Shown here piece after piece: positions 8,110 through 16,321 of a stretch of DNA of 64,000 bases. Numbering within the stretch: position 1 is the stretch's first letter; each line of letters begins with the position of its first letter. This DNA is from Paraburkholderia translucens (lineage in GTDB: Bacteria; Pseudomonadota; Gammaproteobacteria; Burkholderiales; Burkholderiaceae), in NCBI RefSeq assembly GCF_020881035.1, contig NZ_JAJITC010000016.1, positions 1 through 64,000 of the forward strand. Reading direction: 5' to 3'. Under the pieces are notes generated by a model that was not told the origin of the DNA, did not search any database, and saw nothing but the letters and a program-made list of their open reading frames with translations. The position numbers and the translations under genes were made by a program.

Positions 8110-8793
8110 ATGACGCAATTTCGCATCGCCCCCAGCATTCTCTCCGCCGATTTCGCCCGTCTGGGCGAAGAGGTCCGCAGTGTCGTCGCCGCTGGCGCTG
8201 ACTGGATCCACTTCGACGTGATGGACAACCACTACGTGCCGAACCTGACCATCGGCCCGCTCGTTTGCGAAGCGATCCGCCCGCACGTGGACGTGCCGAT
8301 CGACGTGCACCTGATGGTGCGTCCCGTCGACCGCATCGTGCCGGACTTCGCGAAAGCCGGCGCGAACCTGATCAGCTTTCACCCCGAAGCCTCGGACCAC
8401 ATCGACCGCACGCTGTCGCTGATCCGCGACCACGGCTGCAAGGCCGGCCTCGTGTTCAATCCGGCGACGTCGCTGAACTACCTCGATCACGTGATGGACA
8501 AGGTCGACCTCGTGCTGATCATGTCGGTGAACCCGGGTTTCGGCGGCCAGTCGTTCATCCCCGAGGCGCTCAATAAGCTGCGCGAGGCGCGTAAGCGCAT
8601 CGACGCCTACAACGAGCGCACCGGCCGTGACATCCATCTCGAAGTCGACGGCGGCGTGAAAGTCGACAACATCGCGGAAATCGCGGCGGCCGGCGCGGAC
8701 ACGTTCGTGGCCGGCTCGGCGATCTTCGGCCAGCCCGACCACAAGGTCGTGATCGACAAGATGCGCACCGCCCTGGCCACCGTTCAGCGATAA
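8110..8793 (+). CDS. rpe: Ribulose-phosphate 3-epimerase
   Basis: A 227-residue TIM-barrel enzyme that interconverts ribulose-5-phosphate and xylulose-5-phosphate in the pentose phosphate pathway (and the Calvin cycle where present). Metal and catalytic segments are visible: SILSADF at the N terminus, HFDVMDN, DVHLMV, MSVNPGFGGQ and LEVDGGV. Length is normal. It lies 12 bp upstream of gph, so the two are probably co-transcribed, a common beta-proteobacterial arrangement ahead of trpE. Confidence 0.95.
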   Translation: MTQFRIAPSILSADFARLGEEVRSVVAAGADWIHFDVMDNHYVPNLTIGPLVCEAIRPHVDVPIDVHLMVRPVDRIVPDFAKAGANLISFHPEASDHIDRTLSLIRDHGCKAGLVFNPATSLNYLDHVMDKVDLVLIMSVNPGFGGQSFIPEALNKLREARKRIDAYNERTGRDIHLEVDGGVKVDNIAEIAAAGADTFVAGSAIFGQPDHKVVIDKMRTALATVQR

Positions 8794-8805
8794 ATCCAGC
8801 GCCTC

Positions 8806-9522
8806 ATGACCGCTCCGTATCCCGCCCCGACCTTCACCGGCCCGCGCCTCGAAGCTGCGATCATCGACCTGGACGGCACGATGATCGACACCGCCGACGA
8901 CTTCACGGCCAGCCTGAACGGCATGCTCGCTCAGCTCGACGCGGAGGAAACCACGCGCGAGGAAGTGGTCGGCTATGTCGGCAAGGGTTCGGAGCATCTG
9001 ATCCGCAGCGTGCTCGCGCCGCGCTTCGAAGCCGAGCATGCGCAAGCGCGCTTCGACGAAGCGTTCGCCATCTATCAGGCCGAGTACGCGCAGATCAACG
9101 GTCTGCACACGCGGCTTTATCCGGACGTCGAAGCCGGTCTGCGCGCGCTGCGCGACGCGGGCTTGAAGCTCGCCTGCGTGACGAACAAGCCGCACCGCTT
9201 CGCGCTCGAGCTGCTGCGGCAGTACCGGCTGGCGCCGTATTTCAGCGTCGTGCTCGGCGGCGACAGTCTCGCCAAAAAGAAGCCGGACCCGCTGCCGATG
9301 CTGACTGCCGCCGCCCAACTCGGCGTCGAGCCGAGCGCCACGGTCGCGATCGGCGACTCGGAAAACGACGCGCTGGCGGGCCGCGCGGCCGGCATGGCGA
9401 CGCTGACGGTACCCTACGGCTACAACCACGGGCAAGCTATACAAACGATAAAATCCGATGGTATAGTTGCCTCGCTGCTCGACGCCGCCAAGGCGATCGC
9501 AGCGCACCAATCCACGACTTAA
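8806..9522 (+). CDS. gph: Phosphoglycolate phosphatase
   Basis: A 238-residue HAD-superfamily phosphatase that dephosphorylates 2-phosphoglycolate, a product of DNA end repair and oxygenase side reactions. HAD motif I is DLDGTMIDT, motif II the VTNKP segment, motif III the lysines before PDP, and motif IV GDSENDALAG. It follows rpe by 12 bp. Its last 30 or so codons are unusually AT-rich and appear to hold a promoter for the downstream trp genes. Confidence 0.92.
   Translation: MTAPYPAPTFTGPRLEAAIIDLDGTMIDTADDFTASLNGMLAQLDAEETTREEVVGYVGKGSEHLIRSVLAPRFEAEHAQARFDEAFAIYQAEYAQINGLHTRLYPDVEAGLRALRDAGLKLACVTNKPHRFALELLRQYRLAPYFSVVLGGDSLAKKKPDPLPMLTAAAQLGVEPSATVAIGDSENDALAGRAAGMATLTVPYGYNHGQAIQTIKSDGIVASLLDAAKAIAAHQSTT
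9438..9467 (+). promoter_or_regulatory. Candidate trp operon promoter inside the gph 3' end
   Basis: TATACA at 9438-9443 and TATAGT at 9462-9467 are separated by 18 bp and match the sigma70 hexamers at 4 of 6 and 5 of 6 positions. The segment is AT-rich against its surroundings. CTATAC (9437-9442) and GTATAG (9461-9466) are an exact inverted repeat straddling the spacer, possibly an operator. Transcription would start about 65 bases before the leader peptide. Confidence 0.5.
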
Positions 9523-9537
9523 CAGTCCTTCATCCTC

Positions 9538-9612
9538 ATGTTTCTGAATAAAAAACGGAGTCTGATTAGCATCGACCGGGGAGCCTGGCCCTGGCGTCGC
9601 TGGTCGCGCTAA
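9538..9612 (+). CDS. trpL: trp operon leader peptide (attenuation)
   Basis: A 24-codon ORF, ATG at 9538 and TAA at 9610, whose C terminus reads AWPWRRWSR, giving three Trp codons within six positions. This is the hallmark of a ribosome-mediated trp attenuator: scarce charged tRNA-Trp stalls the ribosome there and changes the downstream RNA fold. It lies between gph and trpE and is followed by hairpins with T-tracts. The ribosome-binding site is weak, so an alternative start in the same frame is possible. Confidence 0.85.
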   Translation: MFLNKKRSLISIDRGAWPWRRWSR

Positions 9613-9657
9613 CCTCGCCCGAGGTACGCTGAAGCTCGTCTTCGGCAACCGTTTTTT
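9612..9657 (+). terminator. trp attenuator hairpins and first T-tract
   Basis: ACCTC/GAGGT (9612-9616 with 9621-9625) can form a small hairpin, and GCTGAAG/CTTCGGC (9628-9634 with 9640-9646) a second one, followed after five bases by six T residues (9652-9657). CGAG at 9620-9623 can instead pair with CTCG at 9635-9638, which would exclude both: a possible antiterminator. The folds are drawn by eye. Confidence 0.5.
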
Positions 9658-9665
9658 ACTTCGCT

Positions 9666-9682
9666 GCGCTCACGCGCTTTTT
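9666..9682 (+). terminator. Second candidate trp attenuator terminator
   Basis: GCGC (9666-9669), loop TCAC, GCGC (9674-9677), then TTTTT (9678-9682). The stem is only four base pairs, but pure GC with an immediate T-tract. It could back up or replace the upstream terminator. About 215 bases of untranslated leader remain before trpE. Confidence 0.4.
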
Positions 9683-9897
9683 CCATCGTTCTGTTATTGC
9701 GCTGCTGCATCGGCTGATTGGGCGCGCGTGTACCCGCAAAGTACCGCTGCCCACCCGAACTGCTCGCACGCGCCGATGGAAGACCCGCGCCGGTCGGTAT
9801 CATCGTGTCGAAACATCGACTCACGCCCTGACCGGAGGCGCCTAGCCCCGCTTTGCCCGACGCTTGCAGCCGCAAGACCACCGTACAGGATCGGAAC

Positions 9898-11391
9898 ATG
9901 ACCGAACTCGAATTCCAGTCCCTCGCCAACGAGGGTTTCAACCGCATCCCGCTGATCGCCGAAGCGCTCGCCGACCTCGAAACGCCGCTGTCGCTGTACC
10001 TGAAGCTCGCGCAGACCGAGCGCAGCGGCGCGAACTCGTTCCTGCTGGAGTCGGTGGTGGGCGGCGAACGCTTCGGACGGTACTCGTTCATCGGCCTGCC
10101 GGCTCGCACCGTCGTGCGCACGCGCAATGGCGTGTCGGAAGTGTTGCGCGACGGCAAGGTCGTCGAAACGCACGACGGCGATCCGCTCGCGTTCATCCAG
10201 CAGTTCCAGGCGCGCTTCAAGGTAGCGCAACGCCCAGGGCTGCCGCGCTTCACGGGCGGTCTCGCCGGCTACTTCGGCTATGACGCGGTGCGCTACATCG
10301 AAAAGAAGCTTGCACACAGCGCGCCGAAGGACGATCTGAACCTGCCCGATATCCAGTTGCTGTTGACCGAGGAAGTCGCCGTCATCGACAACCTCGCGGG
10401 CAAGCTTTATCTGGTCGTCTACGCCGACCCGACCCAGGCCGAGGCCTACACGAAAGCGAAGCAACGTCTGCGCGAACTGCGCCAGCGGCTGCACGCCACC
10501 GTCGAGCCGCCCGTCGTGTCGGCCAGCGTACGTACCGAGATCTACCGCGAATTCGCCAAAGACGATTACCTGGCCGCCGTGCGCAAGGCGAAGGAATACA
10601 TCGCCGCCGGCGAGTTGATGCAGGTGCAGGTCGGCCAGCGCCTGACCAAGCCGTACCGCGACAATCCGCTGTCGCTGTATCGCGCGCTGCGCTCGCTGAA
10701 TCCGTCGCCTTATATGTATTACTACAACTTCGGCGACTTTCATGTGGTCGGCGCGTCGCCGGAGATTCTGGTGCGTCAGGAAAAGCGCGGCGAGGACCGC
10801 ATCGTCACGATTCGCCCGCTCGCGGGCACGCGACCGCGCGGCAACACGCCCGAGCGCGACGCCGCACTCGCGACCGAACTGCTGAACGACCCGAAGGAAA
10901 TCGCCGAGCACGTCATGCTGATCGACCTCGCGCGCAACGACGTCGGCCGCATCGCGCAGATCGGCTCGGTCGTCGTGACCGACAAGATGGTGATCGAGAA
11001 GTACTCGCACGTGCAGCACATCGTCAGCTCGGTCGAGGGCAAGCTGAAGCCCGGCATGACCAATTTCGACGTGCTGCGCGCCACCTTCCCGGCCGGCACG
11101 CTGTCGGGCGCGCCGAAGGTCCGCGCGATGGAACTGATCGACGAGCTCGAGCCGATCAAGCGTGGCCTTTATGGCGGGGCGGTCGGCTATCTGTCGTTCA
11201 CCGGCGAAATGGATCTGGCCATCACGATCCGCACCGGCGTGATCGCGAACGGCAATCTGTATGTGCAGGCGGCCGCGGGCGTGGTCGCCGATTCGGTGCC
11301 GGAATCCGAATGGCAGGAGACCGAGAACAAGGCGCGCGCGGTGCTGCGCGCGGCCGAGCAGGTCCAGGACGGCCTCGACAGCGACTTCTGA
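9898..11391 (+). CDS. trpE: Anthranilate synthase component I
   Basis: A 497-residue chorismate-utilising enzyme that, with TrpG, makes anthranilate from chorismate and glutamine. The Trp feedback-binding motif LLES is near the N terminus and NPSPYMYY in the middle; the catalytic chorismate-binding part holds PLAGTRPRG, DLARNDVGR and the GAPKVRAM segment. The start at 9898 fits the family; an in-frame extension upstream lies in the leader. It is followed 13 bp later by trpG. Regulation is likely by feedback and by the attenuator upstream. Confidence 0.95.
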   Translation: MTELEFQSLANEGFNRIPLIAEALADLETPLSLYLKLAQTERSGANSFLLESVVGGERFGRYSFIGLPARTVVRTRNGVSEVLRDGKVVETHDGDPLAFIQQFQARFKVAQRPGLPRFTGGLAGYFGYDAVRYIEKKLAHSAPKDDLNLPDIQLLLTEEVAVIDNLAGKLYLVVYADPTQAEAYTKAKQRLRELRQRLHATVEPPVVSASVRTEIYREFAKDDYLAAVRKAKEYIAAGELMQVQVGQRLTKPYRDNPLSLYRALRSLNPSPYMYYYNFGDFHVVGASPEILVRQEKRGEDRIVTIRPLAGTRPRGNTPERDAALATELLNDPKEIAEHVMLIDLARNDVGRIAQIGSVVVTDKMVIEKYSHVQHIVSSVEGKLKPGMTNFDVLRATFPAGTLSGAPKVRAMELIDELEPIKRGLYGGAVGYLSFTGEMDLAITIRTGVIANGNLYVQAAAGVVADSVPESEWQETENKARAVLRAAEQVQDGLDSDF

Positions 11392-11404
11392 CCGGAGACA
11401 CATC

Positions 11405-12022
11405 ATGCTGCTCATGATCGACAACTACGATTCGTTCACCTATAACCTGGTGCAGTACTTCGGCGAACTCGGCGAAGACGTGCGCACCTACCGCAACGAC
11501 GAGATCACGCTCGATGAAATCGCGAAGCTGAACCCCGAGCGCATCTGCCTGTCGCCGGGCCCGAGCAACCCGCAGCACGCGGGCATCACGCTTGACGTGC
11601 TGCGCGAATTCGCCGGCAAGACGCCGATTCTCGGCGTGTGCCTCGGCCATCAGGCGATCGGCGAAGCGTTCGGCGGCCGCGTGGTGCGCGCGCAGACCAT
11701 CATGCATGGCAAGGTGAGCACGATCGAAACCGACTGCAAGGGCGTGTTCGCGGACCTGCCGAAGCATTTCACCGTGACGCGCTACCACTCGCTCGCAATC
11801 GAACGCGAATCGCTGCCCGACTGCCTCGAAATATCGGCATGGACCGAAGACGGCGAAATCATGGGCGTGCGGCACAAGGAACTCGCCGTGGAAGGCGTGC
11901 AGTTCCACCCGGAATCGATCCTGTCCGAACACGGCCACGCGCTGCTCGAAAACTTCGTCAAGCAATCGAAGCTCGCCGTCGCCGGGAAGGTCTCGAATCA
12001 CGCGGCGTCCCGCAATGCCTGA
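11405..12022 (+). CDS. trpG: Anthranilate synthase component II (glutamine amidotransferase)
   Basis: A 205-residue class I glutamine amidotransferase that supplies ammonia to TrpE, and probably to the PabB enzyme of folate synthesis if no other pabA exists. The nucleophile is C79 in GVCLGHQAIGE, and the His-Glu pair is in VQFHPESIL. LSPGPSNP supplies the oxyanion-hole region. The ATG at 11405 follows trpE by 13 bp. The last few residues overlap an alternative upstream start of trpD. Confidence 0.94.
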   Translation: MLLMIDNYDSFTYNLVQYFGELGEDVRTYRNDEITLDEIAKLNPERICLSPGPSNPQHAGITLDVLREFAGKTPILGVCLGHQAIGEAFGGRVVRAQTIMHGKVSTIETDCKGVFADLPKHFTVTRYHSLAIERESLPDCLEISAWTEDGEIMGVRHKELAVEGVQFHPESILSEHGHALLENFVKQSKLAVAGKVSNHAASRNA

Positions 12023-12041
12023 CCCGACGAGAGACGAGATC

Positions 12042-13073
12042 ATGACCATTACGCCCCAGGAAGCCTTGCAGCGGACTATCGAGCACCGCGAGATTTTCCA
12101 CGACGAAATGCTGCACCTGATGCGCCTCATCATGCGCGGCGAGCTTTCGCCCGTGATGTCGGCGGCGATCATCACCGGCCTGCGCGTCAAGAAAGAGACC
12201 ATCGGCGAAATCACCGCGGCCGCCACGGTGATGCGAGAGTTTGCCCGGCACGTCGACGTGCCGGACAACTCGAACTTCGTCGATATCGTCGGCACCGGCG
12301 GCGACGGCGCGCACACGTTCAACATTTCCACGGCGACGATGTTCGTGTCGGCCGCGGCGGGCGCGAAGGTCGCGAAGCACGGCAATCGCGGCGTGTCGAG
12401 CAAGTCGGGCAGCGCGGACGTGCTCGAAGCGCTCGGCGTCAACATCGATCTGCAACCGGAACAGGTCGCGGCATCGATCGCGGAAACGGGCATGGGCTTC
12501 ATGTTCGCGCCGAACCATCATCCGGCCATGAAAAACGTTGCGCCGGTACGCCGCGAACTCGGCGTGCGGACGATCTTCAACATTCTCGGGCCGCTCACCA
12601 ATCCGGCCGGCGCGCCGAATCAGCTGATGGGCGTGTTCCACCCCGACCTCGTCGGCATTCAGGTACGCGTGATGCAGCGTCTCGGCGCGAAGCACGTGCT
12701 CGTGGTGTACGGTATGGACGGCATGGACGAAGTGTCGCTCGGCGGCGCCACGCTGGTCGGCGAGCTGCGCGACGGCGAGATCCGCGAGTACGAAATCCAT
12801 CCGGAAGACTTTGGCATGCAGATGGTGTCGAATCGCACGCTCAAAGTCGCCGACGCGGGCGAGTCGAAGGTTATGCTGCTCGACGCGCTCGGCAACAAGC
12901 CCGGCGTCGCTCGGGAAATCGTCACGCTGAACGCGGGCACGGCGCTCTATTCGGCGAACGTCGCGGCCACGATCGCGGATGGCATCGAGCTCGCGCGCGA
13001 AGCGATCGCGAGCGGCAAGGCGCGCGCGAAGGTCGACGAACTGGTGCGCTTCACCCAGCAATTCAAGCAGTAG
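12042..13073 (+). CDS. trpD: Anthranilate phosphoribosyltransferase
   Basis: A 343-residue enzyme that joins anthranilate to PRPP to give phosphoribosyl-anthranilate. The PRPP-binding loop GTGGDGAHTFNIST is near residues 80-93, with KHGNRGVSS and the anthranilate-contacting segments following. The start at 12042 (MTITPQ) matches the family; an ATG at 12015 overlapping the trpG end would add nine residues. It stands alone here, not fused to trpG as in enterobacteria. trpC follows 18 bp downstream. Confidence 0.94.
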   Translation: MTITPQEALQRTIEHREIFHDEMLHLMRLIMRGELSPVMSAAIITGLRVKKETIGEITAAATVMREFARHVDVPDNSNFVDIVGTGGDGAHTFNISTATMFVSAAAGAKVAKHGNRGVSSKSGSADVLEALGVNIDLQPEQVAASIAETGMGFMFAPNHHPAMKNVAPVRRELGVRTIFNILGPLTNPAGAPNQLMGVFHPDLVGIQVRVMQRLGAKHVLVVYGMDGMDEVSLGGATLVGELRDGEIREYEIHPEDFGMQMVSNRTLKVADAGESKVMLLDALGNKPGVAREIVTLNAGTALYSANVAATIADGIELAREAIASGKARAKVDELVRFTQQFKQ

Positions 13074-13091
13074 TCACGTAACGAGACATTT

Positions 13092-13877
13092 ATGAGCGAC
13101 ATCCTCGACCGCATCATCGCGGTCAAACGCGAAGAAGTCCGGGCGGCCGAAGAAAGCGTGCCGCTCGAAGAACTGCGGCTCGAAGCGTCGTCGCGCGACA
13201 TCCGCGACTTCGTCGGCGCGCTGCGCGCCAGGCACGCGGCGGGTCTCGCCGCGGTGATCTCCGAGGTGAAGAAGGCGAGCCCGTCGAAGGGCGTGCTGCG
13301 CGAACACTTCGTGCCCGCCGACATCGCGCGTTCGTACGAAAAGCACGGCGCGGCATGTCTGTCCGTGCTGACCGACGTGCAGTTCTTCCAGGGCAGCGTC
13401 GCGTATCTGCAGCAAGCGCGCGCCGCGTGCCAGTTGCCGGTGCTGCGCAAGGACTTCATCGTCGATCCGTATCAGGTCGTCGAAGCCCGCGCGATGGGCG
13501 CCGACGCGATCCTGCTGATCGCCGCCGCGCTCGCAACCCCGGAGATGCAGGAGCTCGAAGCGCTCGCGCATTCGCTCGGTCTCGCCGTGCTCGTCGAAGT
13601 GCATGACAGCGACGAACTCGAGGAAGCGCTGACGCTGAAGACACCGCTAATCGGCATCAACAACCGCAACCTGCGCACGTTCGAAACCTCGCTCGACACA
13701 ACGCTCGGCATGCTCGACGCGATTCCCGACGATCGCATCGTCGTGACCGAGTCAGGCATTCTGTCGCGCGACGACGTCGATCGCATGCGCGCGCGCAACG
13801 TGCATACGTTCCTCGTCGGCGAGGCGTTCATGCGCGCGGAAGAGCCCGGCGTGGAACTTGCGCGGATGTTTTTCTAG
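13092..13877 (+). CDS. trpC: Indole-3-glycerol phosphate synthase
   Basis: A 261-residue TIM-barrel enzyme that cyclises CdRP to indole-3-glycerol phosphate. Catalytic segments are EVKKASPSKG, VLRKDFIVD, VEVHDSDEL, INNRNL and ESGI. It is monofunctional, without the fused PRA isomerase (TrpF) of E. coli. It ends the trpEGDC block; trpF, trpB and trpA are not in this window, so the pathway is split, as is usual in this group. Confidence 0.95.
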   Translation: MSDILDRIIAVKREEVRAAEESVPLEELRLEASSRDIRDFVGALRARHAAGLAAVISEVKKASPSKGVLREHFVPADIARSYEKHGAACLSVLTDVQFFQGSVAYLQQARAACQLPVLRKDFIVDPYQVVEARAMGADAILLIAAALATPEMQELEALAHSLGLAVLVEVHDSDELEEALTLKTPLIGINNRNLRTFETSLDTTLGMLDAIPDDRIVVTESGILSRDDVDRMRARNVHTFLVGEAFMRAEEPGVELARMFF

Positions 13878-13930
13878 GCACCGAATCGGCGTGTCGAGGC
13901 AGATGAACACTTGCATCAAGGAAGCGCATT

Positions 13931-14557
13931 TTGGGCATTGAACGCGAAATCAAGCTGGCGCTGCCGGCGTCGCAGGTGCACGCGGCGACGCAATGGTTCG
14001 TCGCGCGCGCCGGCACGACCGGCCATGCGATCAAGCTCGTGAACATTTATTTCGATACGCCGCAGTTGACGCTGGCGTCGTCGAAGAGTGCGCTGCGTCT
14101 GCGGCAAACGCCGGACGGCTGGCTGCAGACGTTCAAGACGGTCGGCGTCGCGACGAACGGCTTGCATAGCCGGCACGAATGGGAAATGCCGGTCGCGGGC
14201 GCGAAGCTCGAAATCGAGACGATGCTGAGCGCTTGCGACGAACCGGCCGCCGCAGACGCTTTGAGACAGGCCGCGCCATCGCTGATCGCGCTGTTCCGCA
14301 CGAATTTCACGCGCACGCTATGGCTGATCGAGAACGACGGCGCGCAGATCGAGGCCGCGATCGATCAGGGCGACGTGCTTGCCGACGTTGACGGCCAAGC
14401 GCGCCGCGCGCCGATCTCGGAGATCGAGCTGGAACTGAAGTCAGGCGACGAAGCGGCGCTTCGTGGGCTCGCCGCCGAGCTCGGCAAACGAATCGCGGGC
14501 CTGGCGCCGGATGACATCAGCAAGGCGCAGCGCGGGTATCGGTTGCGCGCGGGTTGA
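13931..14557 (+). CDS. CYTH-domain protein (inorganic triphosphatase-like)
   Basis: A 208-residue CYTH-domain protein with the ExExK signature near the N terminus (E4, E6, K8), followed by the typical alternating charged strands: ALRLRQT, TFKTVG, HEWEM, EIELELK. This fold hydrolyses triphosphates with a metal ion; E. coli YgiF is a triphosphatase of this kind, but that protein also has a CHAD domain that is missing here. The start is a TTG with AGGAAG seven bases upstream. Substrate is not determinable from sequence. Confidence 0.8.
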   Translation: MGIEREIKLALPASQVHAATQWFVARAGTTGHAIKLVNIYFDTPQLTLASSKSALRLRQTPDGWLQTFKTVGVATNGLHSRHEWEMPVAGAKLEIETMLSACDEPAAADALRQAAPSLIALFRTNFTRTLWLIENDGAQIEAAIDQGDVLADVDGQARRAPISEIELELKSGDEAALRGLAAELGKRIAGLAPDDISKAQRGYRLRAG

Positions 14558-14590
14558 GCTAGCCCGCGTTTGCTGCGACACTTCCCCGCC

Positions 14591-15412
14591 ATGACCTCCG
14601 CTTCCCGTACCCGCGCCAGTTCGCCGCAGACATCGTTGTTCGACGATGCCGCGCCAGTCTCCGCCGAGGCCCCGGCCGACACGACCGCCGCGCCGCCCAC
14701 CCTCGAAGCCCAGTTCGCCGCGCTGCCCGCCGCATGGCGCGCGCATCTGAAACCATTCATCGATAGCGACACCTACGCGCCGTTGTGCCGCTTCGTCGAC
14801 GGCGAACGGGCGGCCGGCAAAACCATTTATCCGGCCGACGTGTTCCGCGCGCTGCGCCTGACGAGCCCCGACGCAGTGAAAGTCGTGATCCTCGGCCAGG
14901 ACCCGTACCACGGCGAAGACCGCGGCACGCCGCAGGCGCACGGCCTTGCGTTTTCGGTCGCGCCGCACGTGCGCCCGCCGCCGTCGCTGCGCAACATCTT
15001 CAAGGAAATCACCGGGAGTCTCGGTCACGAAACGCCGCAGCACGGCTGTCTGGACAGTTGGGCCAAACAGGGCGTGTTGCTGTTGAACACGGTGCTGACC
15101 GTCGAACGCGACAGCGCCGCGAGCCACGCGAAACGCGGCTGGGAGAAATGCACGGACACGCTGATCCACGAACTCGCGACGCGGCATCAGAACCTCGTAT
15201 TCATGCTGTGGGGCGCGCATGCGCAGGCCAAGCGCGCGCTGCTCGGCGGCAAGTCGCACTGCGTGCTGGAGGCGCCGCATCCGTCGCCGTTGTCCGCGCA
15301 TCGCGGCTTTCTCGGTTGCGGGCACTTCGCAAAGGCGAACGAATATCTGATACAGCACGGCCGGGAACCGATCGACTGGCGCCTGCCGGACGACGCTCGA
15401 ATGCTCGCTTGA
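14591..15412 (+). CDS. ung: Uracil-DNA glycosylase
   Basis: A 273-residue family 1 UDG that removes uracil from DNA and begins base-excision repair. The catalytic loop GQDPYHG holds D104, and HPSPLSAHRGF is the DNA-intercalating loop with the catalytic His. About 40 poorly conserved Ala- and Ser-rich residues precede the core, longer than in E. coli but common in Burkholderia-type proteins. The ATG at 14591 is preferred over a TTG at 14570. Confidence 0.94.
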   Translation: MTSASRTRASSPQTSLFDDAAPVSAEAPADTTAAPPTLEAQFAALPAAWRAHLKPFIDSDTYAPLCRFVDGERAAGKTIYPADVFRALRLTSPDAVKVVILGQDPYHGEDRGTPQAHGLAFSVAPHVRPPPSLRNIFKEITGSLGHETPQHGCLDSWAKQGVLLLNTVLTVERDSAASHAKRGWEKCTDTLIHELATRHQNLVFMLWGAHAQAKRALLGGKSHCVLEAPHPSPLSAHRGFLGCGHFAKANEYLIQHGREPIDWRLPDDARMLA

Positions 15413-15442
15413 GCGAGCCGTCGAAAGTGTGAGATGTAAAGC

Positions 15443-15480
15443 GAATACGCCACGGATGGGAACCCATCCGTGGCGTATTC
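15443..15480. terminator. Long hairpin between ung and azoR
   Basis: An 18-bp perfect stem (15443-15460 with 15463-15480) with a nominal 2-base centre lies in the convergent gap. On the minus strand it is followed by a short T-rich stretch (GCTTTACATC), on the plus strand by ATTTGG. It probably works as a bidirectional terminator or transcript-end hairpin. Confidence 0.65.
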
Positions 15481-15533
15481 ATTTGGTCCCTTGCGCTGCA
15501 TCGGAGCAGCGCAATGCGGCAAGACGAACCCGC

Positions 15534-16130
15534 TTAAACCGCGGCGATCGCTTCGCGCGCTGCGCTCAGCGCGGCGTTCGCTGCGTCCGGGCCCATGTTC
15601 AGGCCTTCGGCGTAGATGAAGTTCACGTCGGTCATGCCGAGGAAGCCGAGGAAGCTCTTCAGGTACGGCGTTTGGCTATCGTTCGGCGTGCCGAGATACT
15701 TGCCGCCGCGCGCCGACACGACGTGGACCTTCTTGCCCGTCACGAGGCCTTCCGGGCCGTTCGCGGTGTAGCGGAACGTGATGCCCGCACGTGCGATGAA
15801 GTCGAAGTACGTCTTCAGTTGCGAGGAAACGCCGAAGTTGTACATCGGCGCCCCGATCACGATGACGTCAGCGGCTTGCAGTTCGGCGATCAGCGCTTCG
15901 CTGCGCGCGGCGATCGCGGCTTGTTCCGGGGTGCGCTGCTCGGCCGGCGTGAAGAACGCGCCGAGCACTTCGTCGTCGAGGTGCGGCAGGGGTTGGGCTT
16001 GCAGGTCACGGACGACGACTTGCGCGCCCGGATTCGACTGTTGCAGCTTTGCGGTCAGCTCATTGACGAGCAGCGTCGAGTTCGCGCCTTGCGAACGGGC
16101 TGCCGAGTTGATTTGCAGGATCGTGGTCAT
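15534..16130 (-). CDS. azoR: FMN-dependent NADH:quinone oxidoreductase / azoreductase
   Basis: A 198-residue flavodoxin-fold protein of the AzoR (formerly AcpD) family that reduces quinones and azo dyes with NADH. Visible family segments are the N-terminal phosphate loop NSAARSQGANS, the FMN-contacting PMYNFGVSSQLKTYFD and the SARGG near the C-terminal third. The ATG at 16130 gives the normal length; an upstream in-frame start would add 15 residues without support. It converges on ung. Confidence 0.9.
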   Translation of the reverse strand: MTTILQINSAARSQGANSTLLVNELTAKLQQSNPGAQVVVRDLQAQPLPHLDDEVLGAFFTPAEQRTPEQAAIAARSEALIAELQAADVIVIGAPMYNFGVSSQLKTYFDFIARAGITFRYTANGPEGLVTGKKVHVVSARGGKYLGTPNDSQTPYLKSFLGFLGMTDVNFIYAEGLNMGPDAANAALSAAREAIAAV

Positions 16131-16321
16131 GTTTGACTCCAGTAGGGGCGCGCAGTGTCGCGCGAGTGGAGCCATTGTGTTTTTTTACCGGCCACTGAAA
16201 AAGCCATCCGGCAGCGACGGATTGTTGCATGCGTAGAACAATCCGCACCCCTCGGCCGCCCATTGGCGACAGGACGGACGACGATCGGTGGGCCGTCAAG
16301 TGCGGCCCACCACCGTTCCAA

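Noticed and set aside
9609..11424. Long open frames antisense to trpE and its leader
   Set aside because: GC-rich third positions create long antisense frames throughout the window; these lack ribosome-binding sites and recognisable protein motifs, whereas trpE is unmistakable on the other strand.
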